Positions 50,869 through 61,126 of a stretch of DNA of 64,000 nucleotides are shown here, one piece after another. Every line of letters begins with the position of its first letter. Within the stretch, counting starts at the first letter, position 1. This DNA is from Pseudomonadota bacterium (GTDB lineage Bacteria > Pseudomonadota > Alphaproteobacteria > Dongiales > Dongiaceae), in NCBI GenBank assembly GCA_016183985.1, contig JACPDN010000006.1, positions 868,001 through 932,000 on the forward strand, in the 5' to 3' direction. Position numbers and translations under genes: made by a program. The notes beneath the pieces were generated by a model that made no database searches, was not told where the DNA came from, and saw only the letters and a list, made by a program, of their open reading frames with translations.

Positions 50869-52850
50869 GCGCCAGCCTCGATGCGAACGAGTTCGGCCCC
50901 TTCGATCACTTGATCGCCGGGCGCCACCAGGATCGCCGCGACCTTGCCGGACGCTCCTGCGGCGAGATTGTGTTCCATCTTCATCGCTTCCAGCCGCAAC
51001 AGAACCTGGCCGGCCTCGACCTCGTCGCCCGGATTCACTTGGATGGCGACGATGCGGCCGGGCATGGGTGCCGTCACCAGCCCACCTGTGGCTCCCGCCT
51101 GATCGCGCCTCGCCGGCGGCCGGCCGAAGGCGCCGAGCGCCCGGACGCGCCAGCGGGTCGGCCCGACCTTCAGCCAACGCGTGGCACCGTCGACATGAAC
51201 ATGGCCGTGATATTGTCGGTCGCCAAGCTCGATCATGAAGGAATCAGCGAGGCGCTCGACGAGACGCAAGGGCAGCGCCTCGTCACGCCAGGTGACGAGC
51301 CAGCCCTCCTCGCGCGCCAGCAGCGAGACGGCGTGATCCACCCCGTCATACTCGAAATGCCAGATAAGCGGTGCCGCCCCACCCAGGCGCCAATTGTCGG
51401 TAGCGGCCCAGGGCGATGTGCCGGCATTGCGCGCTGCGAGACCCAGCTGATCGGCAAGTGCCAGCAGCGCCCAGCCGACGATATCGGGCGGCACACTTTG
51501 CAGCAGTGCGGGATGTGCCGCGATGAAGCCGGTATCGATACGCCCGGTCATGAAGTCGAGCTCACCCGCAGCGCGCGCGAGAAGATTGAGATTGCTGGCG
51601 ATGCCCGCGACATGGGAACGGCCGAGGGCCACGCGCAGGCGTGCGAGCGCATCGTCGCGATCGGCGCCGCCGACGATCAACTTGCCGATGAGGGAATCGT
51701 AATGGACCGAAACCTCGTCCCCTTCGCCGAAACCGGAATCGAGGCGGATATAGGGGCCGTCCGGCACGCTGAAATGGAGCAGCCGGCCTGTCTCCGGGCG
51801 ATAATCGCGCGCCGGATCCTCGGCACAAATACGCGCTTCGAAGGCGTGGCCGCAGAGCGCGATCTCATGCTGCAATTTCGGCAGACGTTCGCCGGCCGCG
51901 ATGCAGAGCTGCCACTCGACGAGGTCGAGGCCCGTCACGGTCTCGGTCACCGGATGCTCGACTTGGAGACGCGTATTCATCTCCATGAAATAGAAATTGT
52001 CGAGGTTGTCGCCCTCGGCGATGAATTCCACTGTGCCGGCACCGACATAGTCGATCGCCTTGGCAGCGGCGATGGCCGCATCCGTCATCCGCTTCCTGAC
52101 CACCTCCGTCATGCCGGGGGCGGGCGCTTCCTCGATCACCTTTTGATGCCGACGCTGCAGCGAACAGTCGCGCTCGAACAGGTGAACGACATTGCCGTGG
52201 CTGTCTGCAAAGACCTGCACCTCGATATGGCGCGGGCGCGTGAGATACTTCTCGATCAGGACGGCGTCGTCACCGAAAGCCGATTGCGCCTCGCCCTGAG
52301 CGGATTCGAGGTTCTCTGCAAAATCAGCCGCCTTCTCCACCTTGCGCATGCCGCGCCCGCCGCCACCCATCACCGCCTTGATGAGAACGGGATAGCCGAT
52401 CTTGTCGGCGTGACCCTGCAAGGTGGCAGCATCCTGCGCCTTGCCTTCGTAGCCGGGTACCACCGGCACGCCGGCTTTGCGCATCAGAACCTTGGCGGCA
52501 TCCTTGGCGCCCATGGCCTCGATGGATTTCGCCGGCGGCCCGATGAAGACGAGCCCGGCATTCGCCACTGCCTTGGCGAAGGCGGCGTTCTCGGAGAGAA
52601 AGCCGTAGCCGGGATGGATCGCTTCGGCACCCACCGATTTCGCGGCAGCGATGATGCGCTCGACCTTGAGATAGCTGTCGCGCGCCGGCGCGGGGCCGAT
52701 ATGGATCGCCTCGTCGGCGAGTTGCGTATGACGCGCGTGGCGGTCGGCGTCGGAATAGACGGCAGCCGTCTTCACCCCCATCGCGCGCGCGGTCCGAATG
52801 ACGCGGCAGGCGATTTCACCTCGATTGGCGATGAGGATCTTTGTGAACAT
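50865..52850 (-). CDS. Methylcrotonyl-CoA carboxylase, biotin-carrying alpha subunit
   Basis: 661 residues. Biotin carboxylase begins [20 protein letters not shown]. The ATP-grasp loop is [18 protein letters not shown] and the catalytic part [20 protein letters not shown]. The C-terminal biotinyl domain has the biotin lysine in [19 protein letters not shown]. Paired with the carboxyltransferase gene upstream, it carboxylates 3-methylcrotonyl-CoA. A 106-bp palindromic repeat separates it from the hydratase gene. Confidence 0.93.
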   Translation of the reverse strand: MFTKILIANRGEIACRVIRTARAMGVKTAAVYSDADRHARHTQLADEAIHIGPAPARDSYLKVERIIAAAKSVGAEAIHPGYGFLSENAAFAKAVANAGLVFIGPPAKSIEAMGAKDAAKVLMRKAGVPVVPGYEGKAQDAATLQGHADKIGYPVLIKAVMGGGGRGMRKVEKAADFAENLESAQGEAQSAFGDDAVLIEKYLTRPRHIEVQVFADSHGNVVHLFERDCSLQRRHQKVIEEAPAPGMTEVVRKRMTDAAIAAAKAIDYVGAGTVEFIAEGDNLDNFYFMEMNTRLQVEHPVTETVTGLDLVEWQLCIAAGERLPKLQHEIALCGHAFEARICAEDPARDYRPETGRLLHFSVPDGPYIRLDSGFGEGDEVSVHYDSLIGKLIVGGADRDDALARLRVALGRSHVAGIASNLNLLARAAGELDFMTGRIDTGFIAAHPALLQSVPPDIVGWALLALADQLGLAARNAGTSPWAATDNWRLGGAAPLIWHFEYDGVDHAVSLLAREEGWLVTWRDEALPLRLVERLADSFMIELGDRQYHGHVHVDGATRWLKVGPTRWRVRALGAFGRPPARRDQAGATGGLVTAPMPGRIVAIQVNPGDEVEAGQVLLRLEAMKMEHNLAAGASGKVAAILVAPGDQVIEGAELVRIEAGA

Positions 52851-52877
52851 GGGTCAGGCCCCGCACGCCGAGACATG

Positions 52878-52983
52878 CCCCTCACCCCAACCCCTCTCCC
52901 CGCAAGCGGGGCGAGGGGCTTGATGCGGAGCTCGCTCAGAACTCCCTCGCCCCACGCAGTGGGGAGAGGGCTGGGGTGAGGGG
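52878..52983. repeat. Large palindromic intergenic repeat (CCCCTCACCCCA ends)
   Basis: Terminal CCCCTCACCCCA (52878-52889) is the exact inverse of TGGGGTGAGGGG (52972-52983). Inner arms are rich in CCTCTCCCC and GGGGAGAGGG. It is a typical dispersed alphaproteobacterial palindrome and sits between the hydratase and carboxylase genes. A related element lies at 62735. Confidence 0.75.
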
Positions 52984-53007
52984 TCTATCGACGAAATCAT
53001 CGCTGCC

Positions 53008-53790
53008 TCATTCCTTGCGCCAAGCCGGGATACGCTTCTCTAGGAAGGCGGTGAGGCCTTCCTTGCCTTCGACGCTGGCGCGGCGGGCGGCGATGCGGTC
53101 GGCGGTGCCATCGATCACCTCGCGCCCCAGGGGTTTCGAGGCCACGAACTGCACCAATTCCTTGGCGGCGGCCATGGCTTCCGGCGCATTGTCGAGAAGC
53201 TGTCTGCTCAGCGCATCCACCGCTGCGTCAAGCTCTTCCGATGCCACCACCTGGGCCAGGAGCCCCAGACGCTCGGCCTCGGCGGCATCGAATTTTCGGC
53301 CCGACAGGAACAGGCGCTTGGCCGCATGCGGCCCGATGGCGCGGATGATATGGGGGCTGATAACGGCGGGGATGAGGCCGAGCTTCACTTCGGAGAGCAC
53401 GAAATCGGCTCGTGGCACGGCGATGGCGAAATCGCAGGCCGCGACGATACCGATGCCGCCACCATAAGCCGGGCCGTTGACGGCGACGATCGTCGGGAGC
53501 GGCAGAAAGGCGATCTTCTCGAAAAGGCCGGCGAGACGCTTGGCATCAGCGATATTGCTGGCGGCGTCGTATTCCGACATGCGCCGCATCCAATTGATAT
53601 CGGCGCCGGCACAGAAGGAAGCGCCCCGCGCGCGGATCTCGAGTACCCGCGCCGATTTGTCGGCAGCGACCTTGTCCAACGCGTCATGGAACGCATCGAT
53701 CATCGCAATGTCGAGCGCGTTATGCCGTTCCGGCCGGTTGATGATAATGCGGGCGATACGGCCAGCACGTTCAAATTCGATATCGGTCAT
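53008..53790 (-). CDS. Methylglutaconyl-CoA hydratase (enoyl-CoA hydratase family)
   Basis: 260 residues. Crotonase motifs: ARIIINRPERHNALDIAMID, GASFCAGADINWMRRMSEYD (oxyanion-hole region), VNGPAYGGGIGIVAACDFAI and FVLSEVKLGLIPAVISPHII. Position between the two carboxylase subunit genes points to 3-methylglutaconyl-CoA, the third step of leucine degradation. It starts 12 bases after the carboxyltransferase gene ends. Confidence 0.88.
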   Translation of the reverse strand: MTDIEFERAGRIARIIINRPERHNALDIAMIDAFHDALDKVAADKSARVLEIRARGASFCAGADINWMRRMSEYDAASNIADAKRLAGLFEKIAFLPLPTIVAVNGPAYGGGIGIVAACDFAIAVPRADFVLSEVKLGLIPAVISPHIIRAIGPHAAKRLFLSGRKFDAAEAERLGLLAQVVASEELDAAVDALSRQLLDNAPEAMAAAKELVQFVASKPLGREVIDGTADRIAARRASVEGKEGLTAFLEKRIPAWRKE

Positions 53791-53802
53791 GATCTTTTTC
53801 TT

Positions 53803-55410
53803 TCACATGCGGAAGAGGCCGAAGCGGGTTTCCCCGATCGGACGCTGCAGAGCGGCTTCCAGACTGAGACCCAGCACACGGCGCGTATCGGCCGGCGCGA
53901 TGATCCCGTCATCCCAAAGGCGGGCAGAGGCATAATAAGGGTGGCCCTGGCGTTCGTATTGGTCACGGATCGGCTGCTTGAACTTCTCCTCCTCTTCCTG
54001 CGGCCAGCTGTCGCCTTTCGCTTCGAGATTGTCGCGCTTCACCTGTGCCAGGACCGAGGCCGCCTGTTCGCCACCCATGACCGAAATGCGGGCATTGGGC
54101 CACATGAAAAGGAAGCGTGGGCCGAAAGCGCGGCCACACATGCCGTAATTGCCGGCACCGAAGGAGCCACCGATGATGACTGTGAGCTTCGGCACGGCGA
54201 CCGTGGAAACGGCTGTCACCAGCTTGGCGCCATCCTTGGCGATGCCGCCAGCTTCGTATTTCTTGCCTACCATGAAGCCGGTGATGTTCTGCAGGAAAAC
54301 AAGTGGGATGCGGCGCTGGCCGCACAGTTCCACGAAATGCGCGCCTTTGAGCGCCGATTCCGAGAACAGGATGCCATTGTTGGCAATGATGCCGATCTGG
54401 TGACCATAGAGATGGGCAAAGCCGCAGACGAGCGTTTCGCCGTAATGCTGCTTGAACTCGTCGAATGCCGAGGCATCGACAATGCGGGCGATGACATCGC
54501 GCACGTCATAGGGCTTGCGCGTATCCACCGGCACGACGGCGCCGAGTTCCGCCGGATCGTAGAGTGGCTCGCGTGACACGACACCCGACGCCGTACGCCC
54601 GTTGCCGGCCTCCAAACGCGCCACGATATCGCGGCAGCGCTGCAATGCATCCCAATCATTGTCCGCGAGATGATCGACGACACCGGAGCGGCGCGCATGG
54701 AGATCGCCACCGCCGAGCTCCTCGGCACTGACCACCTCACCCGTCGCTGCCTTTACCAGCGGCGGACCACCCAGGAAGATCGTGCCCTGGTTCTTGACGA
54801 TGATGCTCTCATCCGACATCGCCGGCACATAGGCACCGCCCGCCGTACAGGAGCCCATGACGACGGCAAGCTGTGGGATTCCGACGGCAGACATGTTGGC
54901 CTGGTTGAAGAAGATGCGGCCGAAATGATCGCGGTCGGGAAAGACCTGATCCTGATTGGGCAGGTTGGCACCGCCGGAATCGACCAGATAGATGCAAGGG
55001 AGGCCGTTTTCTGCCGCAATTTCCTGTGCCCGCAGATGCTTCTTCACGGTCAGCGGATAATAGGTGCCGCCCTTGACCGTCGCATCGTTGCAGACAATCA
55101 CGCATAAGCGGCCGGCGACACGACCGATGCCAGTGAGCAGCCCCGCCGCCGGCACCTTGTCGGCATAGACGCCATGCGCCGCGAGGCTTGAGAGTTCCAG
55201 GAAAGGGGTTCCGGGATCGAGCAGAAGCTGGATGCGTTCGCGCGGCAGAAGCTTGCCCCGCGCAACGTGGCGCTCGCGCGCCTCCCTGCCACCGCCCTCC
55301 CCGATCTCGCCGAGCACGCGCTGAAGATCGGCGACTTGCTCCGCCATGGCGGCGGCATTGGCCCGGGAATCTGCGGATTGAAGATTGAGCGCCGATTTCA
55401 GAACCGGCAT
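53803..55410 (-). CDS. Methylcrotonyl-CoA carboxylase, carboxyltransferase beta subunit
   Basis: 535 residues, the usual family length when started at the ATG at 55410 ([20 protein letters not shown]). Motifs: [20 protein letters not shown], the acyl-CoA site [40 protein letters not shown] and the biotin site [18 protein letters not shown]. An ATG seven codons earlier is possible. First gene of the visible cluster; isovaleryl-CoA dehydrogenase, which often precedes it, is absent here. Confidence 0.93.
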   Translation of the reverse strand: MPVLKSALNLQSADSRANAAAMAEQVADLQRVLGEIGEGGGREARERHVARGKLLPRERIQLLLDPGTPFLELSSLAAHGVYADKVPAAGLLTGIGRVAGRLCVIVCNDATVKGGTYYPLTVKKHLRAQEIAAENGLPCIYLVDSGGANLPNQDQVFPDRDHFGRIFFNQANMSAVGIPQLAVVMGSCTAGGAYVPAMSDESIIVKNQGTIFLGGPPLVKAATGEVVSAEELGGGDLHARRSGVVDHLADNDWDALQRCRDIVARLEAGNGRTASGVVSREPLYDPAELGAVVPVDTRKPYDVRDVIARIVDASAFDEFKQHYGETLVCGFAHLYGHQIGIIANNGILFSESALKGAHFVELCGQRRIPLVFLQNITGFMVGKKYEAGGIAKDGAKLVTAVSTVAVPKLTVIIGGSFGAGNYGMCGRAFGPRFLFMWPNARISVMGGEQAASVLAQVKRDNLEAKGDSWPQEEEEKFKQPIRDQYERQGHPYYASARLWDDGIIAPADTRRVLGLSLEAALQRPIGETRFGLFRM

Positions 55411-55915
55411 GGAAGCTTGCCCATGAATCATCCCTGTGAGGGGCGAGGATAATCGCGAAGGAATGCAATCATCCCGGCTTCGCAACCAGTTGGGTAGTCT
55501 TTTCTGGCAAAGACCCCGCTTTGCAAAATGATGGCGCGCCAGGCCAGGCCGGCGGCGCAAATCTGTCGATGCAATCGGATGCTGCGCAGCTTTATTGCAG
55601 GGCATTACCTGCAAAAGGCACGACGCATATCGGAGACTCGACCGAGGCGGCATTTCGCTGCGTCGCAGCATAATATCGCATGCCGACACCGCGCTTTTCG
55701 GAGTTATCGGCCGGCCCCCATGCCCATGCCTATGCTCATGCCTGTGCTCATGCCTGTGCTCATGCCTGTGCTCATGCCTGTGCTCATGCCTGTGCTCATG
55801 CCTGTGCTCATGCCCACCGACGGGAAGGAATATCTGCCCTCTCTATCGTAAAGAGTTATTAATCACCCTTTCCCTAGGATGACCGCCCAAGGTGCCCGGG
55901 AACGGGTGCCAAGCC
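55411..55915. other. 505-bp divergent intergenic region with minisatellite
   Basis: It lies between the carboxyltransferase gene (minus) and the PAS histidine kinase (plus). It holds a 12-bp tandem array at 55735-55814. Frames across the array encode only simple repeats (LMPV or SCLC) and look non-coding. Promoters of both flanking genes must lie here but none stands out. Confidence 0.55.
55735..55814. repeat. 12-bp tandem minisatellite
   Basis: Six exact copies of CTCATGCCTGTG (55735-55806) and a partial seventh (CTCATGCC), preceded by diverged units (CCCATGCCTATG). A variable-number tandem repeat is likely. Confidence 0.9.
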
Positions 55916-58219
55916 ATGGCCACGACGCGGATGATCATGGGCGAAGGCCGAACGAAGGTCGAAGAGAAAGTCGCTGATCCATTGTCTTCGACGGTATCAC
56001 CGCATACCGCCGCCGACGCCCCGCGTATGCCCGGCACCCTTTCGGCCCTTTGGAACCGGCAGAGCCGCCGCCTCGGCCATCGCTGGTTTGCCACCGTCGC
56101 TTTTGCCTTGATCGCGCTGTTGGCGATTGCGATGTCGATGCTTGAAAAGCATCCACAGGCCCTTTCCAATATTTCCATCGTCATTGTCGTGCTGGCTGGC
56201 ATCGGTATCTTTGCCGTCTTGCGCATGGCCAGGGGCAGCGAGGCCACGATCGCCGCGCAACGCCAGTTGGTCGATGCCGGCTTCGAGACGGCCGATGCCA
56301 TCGTCATCCTGCGCAATGACCAAGGGCGCGTGCTGCAAGCCAATGCCATTGCCGAGCGCATTTCAGGCTTCAGCAGCCGCGAGCTTATGAATCCGACAGT
56401 CTGGCAGGACCGCTTCCCGATCGACGATTGGGACGCGGAACAATTGGTCGAAGCGCAGGCATTGCACAGCGACCGGCCGGTCTTTCGCGAAAGTACCTGG
56501 ATCGCCAGATCCGGCGACAGGCGTGTGATCCGCTGGTCCAATGTCGCCTTGCGCTATGGCCCGGACACAACACCGGCTTTGTTGAAAATCGGCCTCGACA
56601 TCACCGAATTGCGCCGGCACGAAATGTCGTTGCTGCGCAATGAAACCTATCTGCGCCTGGCGCATCGTCTGGCGAAGCTATGCCATTGGCATTGGCAACC
56701 CAACGACCCGACGCGGCCGATGGACCCAAGCCACCGCAGTGGCCGCTTTGTCTATTCGGAAGAGGCCTTCGACATTTTCGGCTACACGGCGGAAGAGCTG
56801 CCGGGCTATGGCGACGAATATGCCGTCCTCATCATCCATCCCGATGATCGAGACGACGTCTTTGCGCAGTACAAGGATTTCCGTACGCGCGGCTGCGAAT
56901 TCTATTCGGTCGAATACCGGGCGATCCACCGGCAGGGCCACATCCTCTACATCCGCGAAACGGCCGAGTGGATTCTCGACGACGACAAGAATGTCATCCA
57001 AATTGTCGGCACCTTCCAGGACGTTACCGAATTGCGCGCCTCGGAACGCAGTCTGCAAAAGGCGCAGAATGACCTGCGGCGCTCGCTGCGCATGTCCGGT
57101 CTTTGCCACTGGTCGTGGCAGCTGTCGCTGGACAGCGTTGACGGCCTGCCCGGTGTTTATCAGTCCTCGGGCGATACCGCCGATCTCCTCGGCCTGGCAC
57201 CAGAAGACGTGGCACTCAATGACCTGCAGTGGCACGAAAAGGTCGTCCATCCGGAAGATGCCAAATCGAGCTGGGACCGGTACGAGGCCTTCCTGCGCGG
57301 GCCTGAGACCAGCTTCGTGCAGGACTATCGCATCCTGTCACGCTATCGCGGCATCCGTTACGTGCGCTCGTTCTGCGAAAAGACGATCGATGCCCAGGGC
57401 CGCGTCGTCGAAGTGGCCGGAGCCCTGCAGGACGTCACCGAACAGCGCGAGCGCGAACTGGAACTCATCAGAGCCAAGAATGCGGCCGAAGTCGCCAACC
57501 GGTCGAAGACCGAATTCCTCGCCAATATGAGCCACGAGCTGCGGACGCCACTCAATGCCGTGATCGGCTTCTCGCAGGTCATCCGTGACCAGCTTTTCGG
57601 CGATGCGCCGGAGCGCTATTCGGCCTATGCCGCCGACATTTATAAGAGTGGGCAGCTGCTGCTCAAACTCATCAGCGACGTGCTCGACATGTCGAAGCTG
57701 GAAGCCGGCAAGGTGGACCTCTTCGAAGAGATGGTCGACGTGCCCGTCATCGCCGCCGATTGCCTGCGCATGCTGCAGGCCCGCGCCGAGGAGGGCAATA
57801 TCAGGATCGAGCAAAACTGGGAGCGCGACCTGCCGCCGCTCTTTGCCGACGCGCGTGCGGTCGCCCAGATCCTGCTCAATCTATTGACCAATGCCGTCAA
57901 ATTCTCGCCGCCGGATCGCAGTGTCTATCTCACCGGACGGCTCGGCGATAGCGGCGACTATGTCATCGTTGTCCGGGATACCGGCATCGGCATGTCGCAT
58001 GAGGCGATGCAGAATCTGTTCTCCGCCTTCCATCAGGCGGACGCCACGATCAGCCGCCGCTTCGGTGGCACGGGCCTTGGCCTTGCCATCACCAAGCGGC
58101 TGATGGAGCTTCACGGCGGATCGATCGACCTGTCGAGTGAGCCCAGCCAGGGCACGCGCGTGGTGCTGCGCTTCCCACAAGCCCGCGTGCACCAGCGCAG
58201 CGACGTGCGCAGCGCCTAA
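55916..58219 (+). CDS. Membrane PAS-domain hybrid-less histidine kinase
   Basis: About 767 residues. Two membrane helices lie near residues 55-105 (TVAFALIALLAIAMSML and SIVIVVLAGIGIFAVL). Then come three PAS/PAC units (TADAIVILRNDQGRVLQANA; FDIFGYTAEELPGYGDEY; a third near residue 390), each closed by DITELR- or DVTE-type ends. A HisKA box has SHELRTPLNAVIGF, and the ATPase has LLTNAVKFSPP, DTGIGMS and FGGTGLGLAITK. No receiver domain or adjacent response regulator. The start is uncertain among ATG 55916 and 55928. Confidence 0.88.
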   Translation: MATTRMIMGEGRTKVEEKVADPLSSTVSPHTAADAPRMPGTLSALWNRQSRRLGHRWFATVAFALIALLAIAMSMLEKHPQALSNISIVIVVLAGIGIFAVLRMARGSEATIAAQRQLVDAGFETADAIVILRNDQGRVLQANAIAERISGFSSRELMNPTVWQDRFPIDDWDAEQLVEAQALHSDRPVFRESTWIARSGDRRVIRWSNVALRYGPDTTPALLKIGLDITELRRHEMSLLRNETYLRLAHRLAKLCHWHWQPNDPTRPMDPSHRSGRFVYSEEAFDIFGYTAEELPGYGDEYAVLIIHPDDRDDVFAQYKDFRTRGCEFYSVEYRAIHRQGHILYIRETAEWILDDDKNVIQIVGTFQDVTELRASERSLQKAQNDLRRSLRMSGLCHWSWQLSLDSVDGLPGVYQSSGDTADLLGLAPEDVALNDLQWHEKVVHPEDAKSSWDRYEAFLRGPETSFVQDYRILSRYRGIRYVRSFCEKTIDAQGRVVEVAGALQDVTEQRERELELIRAKNAAEVANRSKTEFLANMSHELRTPLNAVIGFSQVIRDQLFGDAPERYSAYAADIYKSGQLLLKLISDVLDMSKLEAGKVDLFEEMVDVPVIAADCLRMLQARAEEGNIRIEQNWERDLPPLFADARAVAQILLNLLTNAVKFSPPDRSVYLTGRLGDSGDYVIVVRDTGIGMSHEAMQNLFSAFHQADATISRRFGGTGLGLAITKRLMELHGGSIDLSSEPSQGTRVVLRFPQARVHQRSDVRSA

Positions 58220-59607
58220 TCGGCGGTGACGTAGTCCTTCTTCTTGTCGTCACGCACCATGATCACGACGCATTCCTGCTTGGAGGCGCCTTTGCATTTG
58301 CGCAAGGCCATCTTCTGCGGGTAGGAGCGGTCGACATTCTCGATCTGGCCTTTGCGGCCCGGTATGCAGAGGCCGATATCCTGGCAGGTGAAGGAACCGG
58401 AGAATTGCCCGTCGGGAGAGACGGCAAAGGCGCCGTTGCGGTCCTGCAGGCCGGAAATATAGGCCTGCAACTGGCCGCTCACTTTGGGCGAAAGCTGGAT
58501 GGCGCCGGCTGGGATCGGCGATGTTTCGGCTTCCGCCGGCGGCAGGGAAGCGACCTGCTCTTGGGGCGCTGGTTCGGCCGCAGGGGCTGGTTCGGGACTG
58601 CGTTCGGCCTGCTGCGTGGCTGCGGCCGTCTTCACCGCGCCATCGAGACGTGCCGCCTTGTCACGGGCGAGATCGGCATGGGCGCCGTCGGGATAGCGCG
58701 CGAGATAGGCGGTATAATCGGCGGAATCCTTGCTGTCTTTGATGCCGTCCCAATAAGTCTGTTCCTTGGCCGCATTGCCGGCAGGTTTGGCAGCGGGCGC
58801 CGCTTCGACCGCGGCCGGCGCCGATTGGCCTTCGTTGAAATAGAAGGCGCCGGTGAGAGATGACGAATCCCAGGGCACCTGCTGCTTCGCCGTGGTGGCC
58901 ATGACCTTCACGCGGACATTGCGGAACGCTTCTTCGATGGCGACGCCCGGCTTCGTCATCTCGCTCACCAAGGCCGCGGTATAGGGTGAGTTCTTGCCGT
59001 CGCCGTCATTGGCGACATCGCCAGGCGAGGTCGAATAGCCAATGAAGGAGCCGGCGGGTGCATCCATGCGCGCCAAACCCCGGTCGGCGCCGCGCATCGA
59101 ACGTGGCAGCGGGTTGTTGCGGCAGGCATCCAGGATGACGATGTTGACCCGGGCACCGGCATATTCCATCTGCTTCAGAACCGTCTCGGCGGAAACGGCT
59201 TCGAGATCGACATCGGCTTCGGCCGCGATCGCCGCGCCGACGGGAATGAGATAATTGGTGCCGTCGACCTGGATGCCATGACCGGCATAAAAGAAGAGGC
59301 CGACCGCATCGGGGCCGGCGGCGCTGAGCTGCTGGCCAAAACTGGAAATGGCGCGCTTCATCGCCTTCTGATCGCCGTTCACCAGCTTGGTCACCTTGAA
59401 ACCCAGCTTGGCGAGGCTGTCGGCCATCAGATTGGCATCATTGGGCGGATTGATGAGGGAGCCGATCTCCTTGCCATATTTGCCGTTGCCGATCACCAGC
59501 GCCAGGCGCGGTTCGGCAGCGGCCGGTTCCAGGCAAAGGAGGATCACCAGCAGCGCCAATATGGCGGCCGTGACCGATCGACTGAAGCGGCGAAGGATCT
59601 GGTTCAT
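58216..59607 (-). CDS. Secreted caspase-like (C14) protein
   Basis: 463 residues with a signal peptide (AAILALLVILLCLEPAAA). A caspase fold occupies residues about 33-265: RLALVIGNGKYGKEIGSLIN, then FFYAGHGIQVDG with catalytic His110 and VILDACRNNPLPRS with catalytic Cys162. A proline/alanine-rich linker follows, with a YWDGIKDSKDSADYTAYLAR repeat-type helix pair. The C-terminal domain is shared with the island lipoprotein at 2639. Both catalytic residues are present. Role in signalling or stress response unknown. It converges with the histidine kinase, stops overlapping by four bases. Confidence 0.85.
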   Translation of the reverse strand: MNQILRRFSRSVTAAILALLVILLCLEPAAAEPRLALVIGNGKYGKEIGSLINPPNDANLMADSLAKLGFKVTKLVNGDQKAMKRAISSFGQQLSAAGPDAVGLFFYAGHGIQVDGTNYLIPVGAAIAAEADVDLEAVSAETVLKQMEYAGARVNIVILDACRNNPLPRSMRGADRGLARMDAPAGSFIGYSTSPGDVANDGDGKNSPYTAALVSEMTKPGVAIEEAFRNVRVKVMATTAKQQVPWDSSSLTGAFYFNEGQSAPAAVEAAPAAKPAGNAAKEQTYWDGIKDSKDSADYTAYLARYPDGAHADLARDKAARLDGAVKTAAATQQAERSPEPAPAAEPAPQEQVASLPPAEAETSPIPAGAIQLSPKVSGQLQAYISGLQDRNGAFAVSPDGQFSGSFTCQDIGLCIPGRKGQIENVDRSYPQKMALRKCKGASKQECVVIMVRDDKKKDYVTAD

Positions 59608-59986
59608 CACGCTTCATAATATAATGAGAGCGGCGGATGCGGCAGTGCGCGGGCGCACATTAAGTGTAGTGCCGGGCCCCCGTGGTCAAAACGGTCAAGC
59701 GAAGAAAGTGAGCGCGGACCCGAAAACGTCATTTTGCCTTAAGCCCACTGCATCTAGCCCTGCAGCCCGATAGATAACATTGATGTAGTGGTTATCTTGT
59801 ATTTTATTTAAAAAAATTCTCTTACGAATCATACACCTAGAGATCAAAGTTCCGAAATTAGGTTGACTTTAACCATTCGCCGCATTTAGCCTTCGATATC
59901 CGGGACTATTTCGGGGGAGCTGTGCGGGATTCGGATGGGATGTGCCAATATATGTAGGGCACGTGGGAATCTCTTGCAGAGCGGTG
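59608..59986. other. 379-bp divergent intergenic region
   Basis: It lies between the caspase-like gene (minus) and the first DUF2336 gene (plus). The middle (59785-59835) is strongly AT-rich, including TATTTTATTTAAAAAAATTC, consistent with promoters. No gene or hairpin recognised. Confidence 0.45.
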
Positions 59987-61126
59987 ATGGCAAACGAGAG
60001 CATCGACGGCGAGCAATTGCTGGCACTGGCACAGCTCCGTTCCGACGAAGGGCGGGCAGAGCTCTTTGCCGTCATGGGCGATCTCTTCCACGACCGTAAC
60101 GACCTTCTCTCGGCGCAAGAACGCGCGCTGATGCTCGACATTCTGGAAAAGCTCATCGGCGAAGTGGCGCGCGATGTGAAGCGCAAGCTGGCCTTGCGCC
60201 TCGCCGATGCGCCTGGCCTGCCGCGCGAGCTTGCGGTGCTGCTCGCCAATGACGAAATCGAGGTCGCGACACCCATCCTCCTGCGCTCGGCCGTGCTGCA
60301 GGATGTCGACCTCGTCGAGGTCATTCGGCATCGTTCACGCCAGCACATTCTCACAATCGCCATGCGGCGCGACCTTTCCACCGTTGTCTCCGACGCGTTG
60401 GTGGAAACAGGGGACCGCGATGTCATCCGCACATTGCTTGAAAACCAGGACGCCAGCATCGCCAAGGTGACGCTCGCTTATCTGGTCGAACAATCGAAGT
60501 CCGTCGACGAATTCCAGGAACCGCTGGTCCGCCGGCGCGATCTGCCAGCCGATCTCGCGCGCCGTATGATCTATTGGGTGGCAGCGGCCTTGCGCCAGGC
60601 GCTGCTCGATCGTTTCGATATCGATTCAGCAGCACTCGACGACCGTTTGGAGCCGCTCGTCCAGGAAACCGTTGCCGAGGCGCTGGCCGAAGCCGAGGTC
60701 GACGATGCCTCCGCCGTGCTGGCACGGGCGCTGGGCGCCGGCCGGCAGCTGACCCCGCGCCTGCTGCTGCAAACCCTGCGCAAAGGCGAGATCCAGCTGT
60801 TCGAGGCGATGTTTGCGGAAATGAGCGGGCTTCGCCTGCGGCTCATCACCCGCATCGCCTATGAGCCCGGCGGGCAAGGCCTAGCCGTCGCCGCCCGCGG
60901 CATGGGGCTCAACCGCGAGGAATTCGCGACGATCTATCTCCTCACCCGCCGCGCCCGCAACGCGCAGGCGATCTTCGCACCCGCCGATCTCGGCCGGGCG
61001 CTCGAATTCTTCGACCGGCTCTCGCATGCCGCGGCGGAGACGGTATTGACGCGCTGGCGGCGCGATCCTGACTACCTGTTTGCCATTCGCTCGATCGAAG
61101 AAGGGCAGGAGAAGAAACGCGCATGA
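59987..61126 (+). CDS. DUF2336 protein
   Basis: 379 residues of helical repeats. DUF2336 features: LAQLRSDEGRAELFAVMGDL, KLIGEVARDVKRKLALRLAD, LLANDEIEVATPILLRSAVL and VEVIRHRSRQHILTIAMRRD. The C-terminal half has MGLNREEFATIYLLTRRARN and RALEFFDRLSHAAAETVLTR. The ATG at 59987 is favoured. It overlaps the PAS kinase by ATGA. DUF2336 proteins are alphaproteobacterial and some act in motility/phosphorelay signalling; coupling to a kinase here supports a signalling role. Confidence 0.85.
   Translation: MANESIDGEQLLALAQLRSDEGRAELFAVMGDLFHDRNDLLSAQERALMLDILEKLIGEVARDVKRKLALRLADAPGLPRELAVLLANDEIEVATPILLRSAVLQDVDLVEVIRHRSRQHILTIAMRRDLSTVVSDALVETGDRDVIRTLLENQDASIAKVTLAYLVEQSKSVDEFQEPLVRRRDLPADLARRMIYWVAAALRQALLDRFDIDSAALDDRLEPLVQETVAEALAEAEVDDASAVLARALGAGRQLTPRLLLQTLRKGEIQLFEAMFAEMSGLRLRLITRIAYEPGGQGLAVAARGMGLNREEFATIYLLTRRARNAQAIFAPADLGRALEFFDRLSHAAAETVLTRWRRDPDYLFAIRSIEEGQEKKRA

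Noticed and set aside
50910-52979. 689-codon open frame on the plus strand over the biotin carboxylase gene
   Set aside because: Antisense to a fully motif-supported gene; residues mirror the codon pattern of the real strand.
55735-55814. CRISPR array
   Set aside because: Units are 12 bp, directly abutting and without spacers; no cas gene is in the window.
55528-55882. Open frames encoding LMPV, SCLC or HACA repeats
   Set aside because: All come from the 12-bp tandem array read in different frames; no ribosome site and no non-repeat domain.
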